Assembly (NCBI GenBank): GCA_028023455.1
Contig: JAQFVV010000012.1
Coordinates: 10,764,499 to 10,828,498 of the forward strand
Length of the DNA stretch: 64,000 bases
Direction: 5' to 3'
Source of the DNA: Epiperipatus broadwayi
Taxonomy: Eukaryota > Onychophora > Udeonychophora > Euonychophora > Peripatidae
The notes beneath the pieces are model-generated. The model was not told the DNA's origin. It did no database searches and was given only the letters and a program-made list of their open reading frames with translations. The position numbers and the translations under genes are program-made. Shown piece by piece: positions 48,149 to 58,325 of this stretch; positions within the stretch are counted from its first letter, which is position 1, and each line of letters starts with the position of its first letter.

Positions 48149-48660
48149 TTGGTTTCATTACAAAAATCTTGATTCATCTGTTGACTTGAATCAAACTGAT
48201 GATCTGCTAGCAATGATTATCAAAGAAAAATTTGTTTATAAATTTTTGAGAGTAAAAGCATGTAAAAAGTGCATTCTTTTCATGGGTAAAAGAAGATGAT
48301 TATTTTTTATTTCTGTTTGTCCATGTGTAATAACAGGGCGAAAAAACATTCAAGTAGAGAAAAATCAATAGGCAGAGAATTTTGATTGTTAAAGTAGCTA
48401 TGTATGGTATTTAAAGTTGTTTGCCAACATTTCAATAACACTCAAATTATTTTTTTCATGGCAGTGATAAATGAATTCTAAAAAAAAAATTTAATTTTTC
48501 TTAAAGTGTGTTCTCTCACTTGTCATTACATATAAAAAAAAATCTTAAAAATATATATACACAATAATAAATATTTCATAAATGTTTTACATATATAAAC
48601 TATCACACACTAGAACATTTAATGATATTAATCATAAATTTAAAAAGTTTTTAAACTTAC

Positions 48661-48782
48661 CCTGTGTCCCCTAAGTTCACCACGCATTCTGTCTCTAGTG
48701 TTAATTAGAGGATCCCAGGTTACATTGATTGCTGTTGAATTATAGGCTGTGGCTAAAACATGCTGAGGTGCATCAGTCGGAG
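48661..48782 (-). CDS. Cont: Contactin exon: first half of FN3 domain 3
   Basis: This 122-nt exon begins after TTTTAG/CT. Two bases complete the split Thr codon, then PTDAPQHVLATAYNSTAINV leads to TWDPL, the conserved Trp of the FN3 B strand. It ends RGELRGHR at AGG/GTAAGT in phase 0, so the next exon continues directly with IKYW. Insect contactin has a very similar stretch here, with an A-x-x-YNSTA-NV-W pattern and a RGxLxGHRxKYW junction; this is the main reason for calling an arthropod-type contactin rather than neuroglian/L1. Two N-glycosylation sequons (NST, NVT) fit an extracellular domain. Confidence 0.9.
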
Positions 48783-51259
48783 CTAAAATAAAAATAAATA
48801 CATTTTATTTTCAATGCAAAAGATTATTTATTTAAATATTCTTTGTTATTATCTCTCTACAGAATATTTTAACAAAAAATAATACTGAAACTATGCACCC
48901 CCTCCCCAATCTTTCATTTATTTATCTATGCCATTTTTTCATATTAATAAAAAAACTATGATAACTCATATACAGAAAAAATATTGAAAACATGCAGTAT
49001 AATCTTTTTTAATGGAAACATGAAATTTACATCTAAGGAATCAAAAATGTAATCAAATAAACAGCATTTGATTTTATGATAAGTTAAAATGAAATAGAAT
49101 AGTCTTTTCTTATATAAACTGTCTCAATAAAAATGAAGAAATTTATAAAAAAGATTATAAGTTTATGTTAATGGGCTATATTAAACCAATTCATTAATAA
49201 TAAAGATAAAATTAATAACAGAAAATGTCCACACAGTGTTTACATAGTTAAATATCAAGAATCAAATTGCTTAAACATATACTATGGTAATTCAAGAACA
49301 AACATTAATGCATGATTAAAGCAGTGTTTATATAATAATGCCAAAATAAACCCTAAAATATGATCAATATTTTTAGAACATGAAATGATATTTCATCATG
49401 TTTTTAACCAATAGAAAATGGTTTGCATTGAATATAAAAACAGGAAACAAAATTAAAAAAGTAAGGTGCATTTTATAACACATGTATATAAATGTATAAT
49501 TTTATATTTTAAATATAATCTTGCCTTTGACAAGGGTACTCTGCACTGAAAATGCATTAAAATTATATTCAATGTTTTCAATATTTTCTCTGTATATGAA
49601 GCAGTATTAATACAACCTTTAATTTATTAACACAAAACATGGGAAAATCAATTGCAAAAAAAGGACTTCTGAAATGTCAGCATTTTTTTTTTTAAAAATA
49701 TATTTAGGCTACCAACAGTATAGTATGCATGTCTTCTAACAGGAGAATGTGTTTGCAATAAAAGATCTAAAAATATGATTTAGAGATCTAAAAACTATGA
49801 AAAAATATTTGGTATTTATTATCAATGACATACATTTGAACTATAAGTATATATTTACAGTAATATCATATTATCTGTCATTACTTTAAAAATGAGTCCC
49901 TTATAAATATTGATAATTTTCTTAAAGCACCCTAAATACACACTTATGGAAGTATTATAAAGCCACTATTTTGAAAATACTGTGGAGTTCATCCATAATA
50001 AAGTTTAGTGGAATAATAAAAATATATAGTTCAGATATAATGTAAAACTGTATATAAGTACATTCATTCCATGTTCTTTCCACTCTTGAGTTAGTTTCAG
50101 TGTACAATATTTTAAACATTTTTAATAAATCCCAGCTTGCAATAATAAAGTGTCATTGGTACAATAAAGAAACATTATTAATATGATTGATTTTAAACAA
50201 ATTAATTTGAAAACAAATTTTTATGATAAAATGACATACCAGGATTTATGAAGAGATGTAAATTTCTCACTTAAGAACATTTATCTATAAAACTCCTGCA
50301 TAGTTTTGTTAGAAATGAATTTACATTATCTGTCTTTTTCTTAGGTGCAATATTCACATTAATCAATGGAAAATTTTCAATTTTTAACACTTTTTTAATA
50401 TTATTCAAGGAGGGTAACTTATTTTTTCTTATATAAGTGAAATGCAATAAACAGAAAAAAAATGTATACACCTTGCACTTCTGGCTTCCACTTTTCTATC
50501 CCATAATTCTAGGAATCCTTCACTAAAGCAATATGATTCTTAACATTTGTAATGAGAAAACTATATGCTGCACTATATATATTTTTAAATAAACTACTAA
50601 AATGCAATAAATTAAGGCTGGATTAATGCTTCAACATACTAATCAGTTCACTGAAAATAGTTACTGTAATTTTGGGTAAGGTAGTAGTTGAAATAATGAA
50701 CATGCATTATATAAAATTAGACTCAAATTATTTTCATATTTTTTTTTTTTAGGATATCGCATAGAACAACATGAAAAATTGTTTAGAAGATCACAACAGA
50801 ACACTGAACATAAATAACAGTTCCATTGTATTAACATAAGTGAGATTTATTTTATTCAGTTGAGAATCAATCCATTCTGAATGAATACTCTATATGCTTA
50901 TTTATAACTGAAGTGACTAAGAGTTTCTGCTCATACTAATATGTGATTAAAAAGAGTTTCTCATAATAACATGATTAATGTATTTCATCCATGGTTAATA
51001 AAATATTGGTTTTTTTTCTTACATGTTATTATTATCTGGTAGAGTCAGTGCTGACTTCAGGTCACCCAGTGAATTCTACTTAGTCATAAACTTTTAAGCT
51101 ATAGAAAAGAGATTTGTGATTGCTTTCTTCAACATAATTTGAAATACTGTTTTGCTGTCAAATGTGATTGTGATTAACTGTCACTAACATCATTTACATT
51201 GTTGCTGTGCAATTAGTATTAAGACAGTAAGAATATAGAAAGAAATATAGTAACTGAAA

Positions 51260-51588
51260 TGTTTCTTTATATTGGACTATTTCCATCATCTAATATGAGT
51301 ATTGAATGTCTTTAGAAAAAATTATCTTTATTTAAATATTCCAAATACATTCAACTGTTAATAGTAGCACATAAAACAGGTTAGTATATGCACAATGTTT
51401 CGAGAGGTATTATTCTCCTCTCTTCTTCAGGTGTTGCCAGCCTGACCAGTGACAATACTATGATGGGATTCGAACCTGGTCCCTTAGATTCTTGAGTACT
51501 GAATTTGTAAGGTCATATTAGATGATGGAAATAGTCCAATATAAAAAATACATCTAAAACACCATCATCACAAATCTTCAGGAAAACA
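51260..51588 (-). mobile_element. Short retroelement with tRNA-like B box, hammerhead-like core and inverted ends
   Basis: Identical 13-mers atagtaactgaaa (51247-51259 and 51589-51601) flank a 329-bp insert. Inside, 51266-51298 is a perfect 33-bp inverse of 51513-51545. On the minus strand the order is: short repeat end, B-box GGTTCGAATCC (in ggaccaggttcgaatcccat), then the hammerhead-like CTGAAGA...GAAAC core (51430-51398). A tRNA-related head joined to a ribozyme-like segment with variable-length target duplication suggests a SINE or retrozyme/Penelope-derived element. A relative is at 24125-24205. Confidence 0.65.
51398..51430 (-). ncRNA. Hammerhead-like core (CTGAAGA - stem II - GAAA)
   Basis: On the minus strand CTGAAGA (51430-51424) fits CUGANGA. 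It is followed by one A, then a 6-bp stem GAGAGG/CCTCTC with a 9-base loop, then GAAA (51401-51398) and C. The core half and stem II are convincing. Stems I and III and the cleavage site could not be paired by eye, so this may only be a relic. Confidence 0.3.
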
Positions 51589-51960
51589 ATAGTAACTGAA
51601 AGTTGAAAAAAAAGATTTTGGGTTTAAAAAAGATAAAGGATATCTGGAAATAATGGCCCTGTAGATTAGTATTTCACTTTAATTTTTTCTGTAATTAATT
51701 ATAATAATGAGATGATGATCTTTATGACATATAACAAACACCATAGTAAAATTACAAACATATTAAATTTGAGATCATATTGCTGTTATCATGACAGTGA
51801 CATTATCACCAATAAAATATTATTATTGCTGCAAAGTACAGATATTTGAAATAAGTAATTAAAAAAAAACATAAAGCAGCAGAAAAAAAATCAATACAAA
51901 AATACAGCCTTCCTTTCTTCTTTAAGACAGATTGTTATAGAGAAAGTAAAACTTTGTATA

Positions 51961-52058
51961 GATTTCATTTAAAGCATAAAGTATATTCAATAAAAGAAAA
52001 AGATTACACTTAATTAGATATCTCAGATTTGCCAAATCTATCATTATTAGTTAAGATT
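51961..52058 (+). repeat. Diverged local repeat, copy 1
   Basis: The stretch gatttcatttaaagcataaa ... tctcagatttgccaaatcta ... attattagttaagat matches 52745-52842 at about 75% in the same orientation. No terminal structure or coding frame. Confidence 0.5.
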
Positions 52059-52744
52059 CCTCATTACAACTGTAGATAACTCACAGAAAAAGGATTTCAA
52101 AAAGCTTATCATCATTGATTAGCTACCATTTGTAAACAAGCAGGACAATCCTAATGCCAAAAGAGAATAGAGAAACAAAAACTAAAAAATTGAAAGTGAA
52201 TTTGATGATGATCATGCAAATCAATTTGTGAATCACAAAATAAACCCACATGTATATCACACGCTAGTCTCTGAGTTTGTTTATTTGACATCTTGTGATA
52301 CTATTTTTCAATTTCTGCAAAGAAATTTTCTTCTGAATACTTCAACATTTTGCCTAATTGTAACTAACACTCCCTTGTATTATAGTTCCAGCTGAAAGCA
52401 GATGATATTCATCTTCTTAGAGAATCTTTGACATCATCTTTATAACATAAATAGGATTGTTCCTTCCCTAAAAATCATATTAAAGTTTATCACAATATAC
52501 TTCAGTAGTAATTCTGCTACTTTTCATTTTTTTAATCCAATATCATTCCATACAGAAAGCTTAAGACTAGTGTTTGAAATATTATAAACTATATTTGAAT
52601 AAAAATTTTCCATTACATTTACATTACAAGAATGTGGATACCATACTTCATTATCAGAGCTCAATTCTTTTGGCTATTTTTTGATATTTTACTAGATGCT
52701 TCTCTATAACAGACTATTAAAGAGTTGAATGCTAACCTTATATA

Positions 52745-52842
52745 GATTTCACTTTAAGACATGAAATACACTCAATAGATGAAAAAGGTTATTCTTAACT
52801 AAAGCATCTCAGTTTTGCTAAATCTATAATCATTATTAAGAT
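52745..52842 (+). repeat. Diverged local repeat, copy 2
   Basis: Counterpart of 51961-52058: gatttcactttaagacatga ... tctcagttttgctaaatcta ... attattaagat. The separation is about 0.78 kb. Confidence 0.5.
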
Positions 52843-54915
52843 ATTTAAACTAATCCATTTTATCCAGCTGAGAATATCTAAGCTAAGAGGTGGTGAAAAT
52901 GTTTTTTCTATCAGCAATATAAAGCACTTATTTTTTAAAGCATTAATTATAATATACAAAGCACATATACTGTGCAAGTTGCAGAAGCTATACACCTGAA
53001 AAATATTAATCACTCAGTTAAGGCTGAGTGTTTTCGAAGTTCCATGCCTCATAATCATAGCTATATTAAAAACTGCGGTATAGTTTGTATTAGACTTAAT
53101 ATATGCAAGTTAAATGAAAATGAGTTAGGTTGTCCATTTTTAAAAAATATCAAAGCATGTGTCACGTCTGTTTATTGCATTATTATTACCGTTGATAAAA
53201 TATGCCTCTTTTATTTTTCTTTTACAATCATTTGTTTCTATACATACAATTTTAGGGTTGTAGGGAATGAAGTCATGGCCGAATTTCAAATCACTAAAAA
53301 TATTCTTTGAATCATTAAGAATAGCATACCCATCAACATAGGAATTGAAGATGATGCCACATTATAAAGCTGTCTATAAACTGATCCAAAATATTCTTAT
53401 AAATATAGAAATTAAAGTTATACTTAGTATGAAACATTAGATCTCATTTAGAAAACATGCTTTTCATTGTTCCCAATTATGCTTCCTTTCACATATCAAT
53501 ATAACAATTAATTAAACTTTTGTAGACAACTATTTATTTCCAAACATTAATCATAAATTTTCTCAATAAACTGAGTCACATTTCATAAGCAAAATGGTAA
53601 AACCAATATATAAATTAAACACTTTTCTTGAAATTGTTTGGCACAAAAATAGCATCTATAATGCTATCTTAGTTCTCCAGAATCACAACAAATTTCTGGA
53701 TAATCACTCATTTATAGATAGAAACAAATTATTTGTTAAAATCTTTAAAAATATTTTTGGTGTAATAGATAATAAAATTTTGTACTAATTATTACAGTTT
53801 TTCCACCTCTTTTATTTCTATAAGTTAAAGCAATAAAATTTTCCTTAAAATTAAGTGGCAAATCCTCACAGCTTCATATATTGTTAAAAAAATTTCAATA
53901 GCTTTGAAGGTAACACATTATTCTCTTTTATATTTCTGGGGAGATTTCATCAGGATTTATAACCTTTCACTTTTAAGATATAAAAAAATCACTTTTCAAC
54001 ACATCAATTCATTAATTTTTCCATTCCATTCCCTTCCTTGCCTAGCTGTTCAATTCCATGTAATTCTTCCCATCTCTTATATCATCCAACAATATCGATG
54101 ATCTCTTCTGTCCCTTCTTCTTACTTCCACTCACCATTTCTCACAAAATATCTTTCATTAAATTATAATTTCTTCTTAACATATGGTCAATCCAGTTTCT
54201 CTTTCCCTCAATCAATCTTCTTTTTTCATATACTCCTTTCAAAAAGTTCTTCTTTGGTTATTTTATTTACCCAACTGATTTTCCATTCTTCTCCATGTAC
54301 ACACCTCAAAGGCTCCAATCAGGTCTTAATTTTATTGCTCATTGTCTATGTTTCACAACCATACATCACTACACAACATATATAGCATTTAATTAATCCT
54401 TTTTCTTAATTCTTTTTTCAAAGATTCACAAAATATCTTCTTTCTCTTAATAAATGCCTCCTTTGCCAATGCTATTCTTCTTTTAACTTCATCTTCACTT
54501 CTTCCATCCTCATTCAACCAACTACCCAAATTCCTTTATGTGTTGAACTATGTTATCAGGGATTTGAATTTGCGGTCTTTTTACATTTCTCCCTATCCAT
54601 AAACATTTAGTCGTTTCAATATTCATCTTCATTCCATACATCCTTTTTCCAATTTACTCAACGTATTACTGAAGACACTTTTCATCCTCAGTTATAAAAG
54701 CCATATCATCTGCAAATCTTATATATTTTATTACTCTACCTTCAACATTTGCTCCTTCAGTCTAAATAATTATTTAGTATGTCTTCTAACTAAATAATAA
54801 AGAGAACAGATGACAAATTGCATCCTTGCTTAAGTCCACTTTCTATACTCACTTCACCAAATCTTATTACTCCCCAATTTAATTCTTATCCTTTGTTCAG
54901 TATACATATTCCAAA

Positions 54916-55260
54916 TCAATCTTCTCTCTTTTCAAAATGCCCCTTTATCTTTAAGATGGGCAAAAATATATTCCAGACTATTCTATTAAATTTTTTTCCA
55001 AATCCACAAAACGTATGTATACCGATTCCTTTATCTTTTTCAATATATCTCTTTGCAATTGTTCTAACAACACCAATAGGATCTCTTGTATTTTTTCTCT
55101 CCAAAACCCAAACTGTTCTTCTCCAATGTAATACTCTACCTTCCCATAAATTCTTTTGAGTTAAAATCCTCAATAAAACTTTAGAAGCATGAGATGACAA
55201 ACATGTTGTTCTACATTCTTCACATTTAACAGCTTTCTTCTTTTTAGCAATTGGAATCAT
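54916..55260 (-). pseudogene. N-terminal reverse transcriptase region of the second LINE (fragment)
   Basis: 114 codons. MIPIAKKKKAVKCEECRTTC and LSSHASKVLLRILT correspond to the RT0/RT1 region (IPI-x-KK-GD...C-NYRGI-LLS...K-x-x-x-RIL). TRDPIGVVRTIAKRYIEKDK then FGKKFNRIVWNIF correspond to the TRDAI...FVDLEKAFD-x-V-W region. The catalytic FVDLEKAFD stretch is degraded to HTFCGFGKKFN, so the first active-site Asp is lost. Confidence 0.75.
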
Positions 55261-55813
55261 TATAGTTCTTAAAAATCTTCAGGTCAAACTGCATTGTTAT
55301 ATATCAAATTGCAAAGTCCAACTATTCTTTCAAAAATTATATAGGTATTGCATCAAATCCAATAACCTTACCATTCTTCATTTATGCAATTGACTTTCTT
55401 TTATCATCTATTTCAATACCTTTTTCATTTTCAAGTTCATAATTAATTAAATTATCTTCTCTACTAAATAGACACTGATGATATTCTTTCCATCTTTTTA
55501 TTATAACATTACTATCAGTTAATGTCTTTTCATTCTTATCTGCAATTTCACTTGCTACCCATGTCTTTTTCTCCCAAGTTTCGTATTCTATCAAATACCA
55601 GATCATATCTTTTCACCTGCTGAATATTCTTGCTCCAACCATTTTTTTTTTTGCTAAATCTGTTTCTCTTCTTAGCACATTATTAATTTTTCTATATGCA
55701 CTTTGCCCTTCCTCAGTATTTACAATCTTTCATCCTTTCCAAAATACTTTCAGTTATCCAAGGTCGTCTAGCTTTCCTTACCTAAATAATACCCATTTCA
55801 TTTTTTGCTATTT

Positions 55814-56311
55814 TTAAGAATTCTTCTTTAATTCTATACCAATACTTATCAGGATTATTAATATATTCTCATCTTGAACAATTCTTTTTTTTATTTCATT
55901 TTCACATATTAAAACAAATTTCCCTTTTTCCATTTTTCTCAATTTATCAAAGTCCCATCTTACATATCTTTTCCCTCTTTTAATTCTTTTTAAACTCAAC
56001 TTTAATTTAGCCATAACCAAATTATGATCTGAATTTATATCAGCACCAAGCAAAGCATGTGAACTCTTAATAGCATTCTTGTATCTATCCTGAATCAACA
56101 TATAACCAATTTAATAATGTTATCTATCACCTGGAACTTTCCATGTATACAATCTTCTAATAAGGTTTTTAAAACAAGTGTTTGTAATCACAAATTCATT
56201 CTCCTTACAAAATTGTACAAGCCAACTACCTCTTTCATTTCTTTTTCCAATATCATTAATTTCCAACAATTTTCCCTTCCTTACCTTTCCCCACAACAGC
56301 ATTCCAATCAC
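55814..56311 (-). pseudogene. APE-type endonuclease domain of the second LINE (two adjacent fragments)
   Basis: The endonuclease nicks target DNA to prime reverse transcription. Fragment one (56311-56120) contains LLWGKVRKGKLLEINDIGKR, ERGSWLVQFCKENEFVITNT and RRLYTWKVPGD, corresponding to the GDWNA-V-G...N-RG...LVxFC...L-x-ITNT...YTW blocks. The expected GDWNA reads GMLL here, so the catalytic Asp/Asn pair is altered. Fragment two (56101-55814) contains GADINSDHNLVMAKLKL, where SDH is the catalytic histidine motif, then RWDFDKL. The fragments are separated by a single in-frame break near 56105. Confidence 0.8.
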
Positions 56312-57544
56312 TCAAAAGCAATATACATGCATTTTCCCCTTCACATTGGGTAATTTCCTCTATCTTCTCATATATTTCATTAAATTTCAATATGATAGGG
56401 TCTAGTAGTTGGCATATAAACTTGTATGATTACCAAATCCTTAGGGCTTGCATTTACTTTCATCATCATCAGCCTATATCAATACAATTAATCTTTGCTA
56501 CACTATTCCAAATTTTCTTCCCCACAGTAACATCTCCACTACTTACTTCTCCACATCCCTCTTACCTCAATTCGCTTAATCCTATAACATCAATATTATT
56601 TATATACAACTCTCTTTGCAAATTTTCCAGCATTTCTCAAAAATCTAACATTCCACATGCCAATTCTCAATGTGACTTCTCTCAATGGATTAAGTTTACG
56701 AGGATTTCGCATACAACTTGAGTAGCCTCATGTCTACTCCTGCCGAAAAAAACAACAAAGCCATCCTTAACTAAGATCTCAACACCAAACATAATGATTC
56801 CTAATCACAATAAAAACAAAGTGGATTATAAGGCAAAGTGATTTCCTGTTGCCTTCTTTGCCAGCAATAGCCTCCCTAACAGGCTTAGGGTCCTAACTAA
56901 ATCTCATAAAATGAACATCCATCTACAACTTCCTCCTCACCATTGTCACCTATAATGAATTTCTGCTGATTTGGAAGAAGGCTGTTGCTGCACCAGTACC
57001 AGCAGGGTGTTGACTTATTTAATGGTGACATTTTATAGAAGTAAACATGCCATTGACCCCTTCACCACTTTCTGATAATGAATGTTGTCCCATTGTCAGC
57101 AATTGCTTATTTATAGTACTTTGCTTATTCACAGCTAATCTTCATATTTGAAGACTATTTCCCTATTCACAACCTGAGGATGATCTGGGAGGCATGGAAC
57201 CCATGCCCTGCTATCCAACCTTATACATCATTAAACAAAATACTTCCTTCATATTTGTCAAAATATGAGTTACCATATAAAAAGCTATCTTACTTATTTA
57301 ACAGGATTGATATCATTTTACAAATTATTTTCAAAGTATCTGTATTGATAAAATTAAGTAAATGATTTTATTTTGTGATTTTATTTCACTAATCAAAATT
57401 GTAAAACTTTTAATCAATAATTAAACTTTTCTTTAAACTCTATATATTTTAAATGAAACTAATTCAATTTATTATTCGACCACATAGCAAATATCACGTT
57501 TTATTTTAGTCGAACTAATACAATCATTGTCAGAAAATACTTTG

Positions 57545-57630
57545 TGTGGGTTAATGCAGTGGTCGAGTGGCAGATTCTGGAATGTAGGATCCTAGGATTT
57601 GGCAGCATTTCTCTCCTGATGCTGAAAGTT
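57545..57630 (+). mobile_element. Probable tRNA-derived SINE head
   Basis: GCAGTGGTCGAGTGGCAGAT has an A-box-like core (TGGTCGAGTGG, compare TGGTTGAGTGG in the 11.7-kb SINE). A degenerate B box (ggatttggcagc) follows about 45 bp later. No tail or target duplication was established. Confidence 0.4.
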
Positions 57631-58093
57631 CTTATGAATTCCTGATTTAATAAAGCCATTCAAATTTGTATATATTGCAGAAAATGAGACAAAATTTTCC
57701 CTTTTAATGAATGCCAAAAAACTTATTTGTATCTATAAGAATTCTTCTATGCTTAGTAACATGATTAGTTTGAAAATACAAATTGGAAATTTTGTGTTTT
57801 ATAGATGTTGCTTCCAAAAAACAAATATCAAATTTCCTATCATGGTATTTGTGTTAGAAACTGTTTTTTGAAGCCTTTATTATTTTAATATTTAAAACAT
57901 TCTAATCTATAATTTATTCAGGAATGTTAGTCTTATAAATGCTTGTGTAATACATTGTTTCTTTTATATTTTAAATCTACTACGTACTATAAAATCAGGG
58001 TTTTGAAATGTCTAAACAGTGTTCACGATACTTTAATGTCATTATAAAATTGATAACTTTTTATAATATTAATAATAATAATAATAAACATAC

Positions 58094-58325
58094 TGCTTTC
58101 TGCCGAGAAGACTCGAACAGGCTGACTTTCAGGACCCTCTCCAGCATCATTCACAGCCATTACTTTGACTAAATAAGGAATGTACATTTGACCGACATGC
58201 ATAGTAAATATGCGGTCACTGTCAACAACTTTTTTTTTTTCAAATTTCAGGTTTATATCTTCTTCTTTCCTGTAAAATACATAATATGCTATTCCAGGCC
58301 CATTCTGATCTTCAGGTGGTAATGG
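58094..58325 (-). CDS. Cont: Contactin exon: second half of FN3 domain 2
   Basis: Contactin is a GPI-anchored Ig/FN3 adhesion protein of neurons and, in insects, of glial and epithelial septate junctions, where it works with neurexin IV and neuroglian. This 77-codon exon opens with PLPPEDQNGPG, the contactin/L1-family signature at the middle of FN3-2. It continues with YYVFYRK, then YLVKVMAVNDAGEGPES (the FN3 tyrosine-corner and NxxGxGP strand), and closes with VFSAES, equivalent to the family's V(Y/F)S(G/A)E(E/D) end of FN3-2. The acceptor is TTTTCAG/CCA in phase 0. The donor is A/GTATGT, leaving one base that joins the next exon to give Thr. An 11-base A run lies inside the coding sequence at about 58230-58240 (E-K-K-K). 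Length and phase fit family exon structure. Upstream exons are outside the window. Confidence 0.9.

Larger units (their letters stand above)
46678..48660 (-). other. Contactin intron (2.0 kb) inside FN3-3
   Basis: Phase-0 intron with donor GTAAGT and acceptor TTATTTCAG. It holds a degenerate tRNA-like segment (47092-47164, minus strand) and a perfect 18-bp palindrome at 48131-48148. The rest is AT-rich with homopolymer runs. Confidence 0.85.
54000..57000 (-). mobile_element. Degenerate non-LTR retrotransposon with APE endonuclease and RT (non-RTE clade)
   Basis: Broken minus-strand frames follow the normal LINE order. Endonuclease start RIGMWNVR (about 56680); endonuclease middle VITNTCFKNLIRRLYTWKVP (56311-56120); endonuclease end GADINSDHNLVMAKLKLSLK (56101-55814) with the catalytic SDH; linker DSNVIIKRWKEYHQCLFSRE (55606-55382); RT start MIPIAKKKKAVKCEECRTTC and TRDPIGVVRTIAKRYIEKDK (55260-54916); and the 3' tail (VVMYGCETWTM-like at about 54340, KISWVNKITKEELF after it). 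Many stops and indels show it is dead. Domain wording differs from the RTE-like element at 37-40 kb, so it is a separate family. Confidence 0.8.
48783..58093 (-). other. Contactin intron (9.3 kb) between FN3-2 and FN3-3
   Basis: Bounded by donor GTATGT (58093) and acceptor TTTTAG (48783). It contains a LINE (about 54000-57000), a SINE-like head (57545-57630), the HHR/tRNA-box element (51260-51588) and a diverged local repeat pair (51961/52745). Between 48783 and 51240 I see only AT-rich sequence, including a T10/A4 run at about 49685. From 52845 to 53990 there are no supported genes. Confidence 0.8.

Noticed and set aside
52972-53310. 112-codon plus-strand ORF
   Set aside because: Low-complexity, hydrophobic/Ile-rich composition, no recognisable domain and no splice context.
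54038-56721. Plus-strand ORFs of 60-115 codons rich in Ser/Phe/Pro
   Set aside because: They are antisense shadows of the minus-strand LINE at 54000-57000.
57150-57220. cctgaggatgatctgggagg...ggaac considered as hammerhead-like
   Set aside because: The GAAA motif is absent and the stems do not close; it may be a decayed repeat next to the LINE 5' end.
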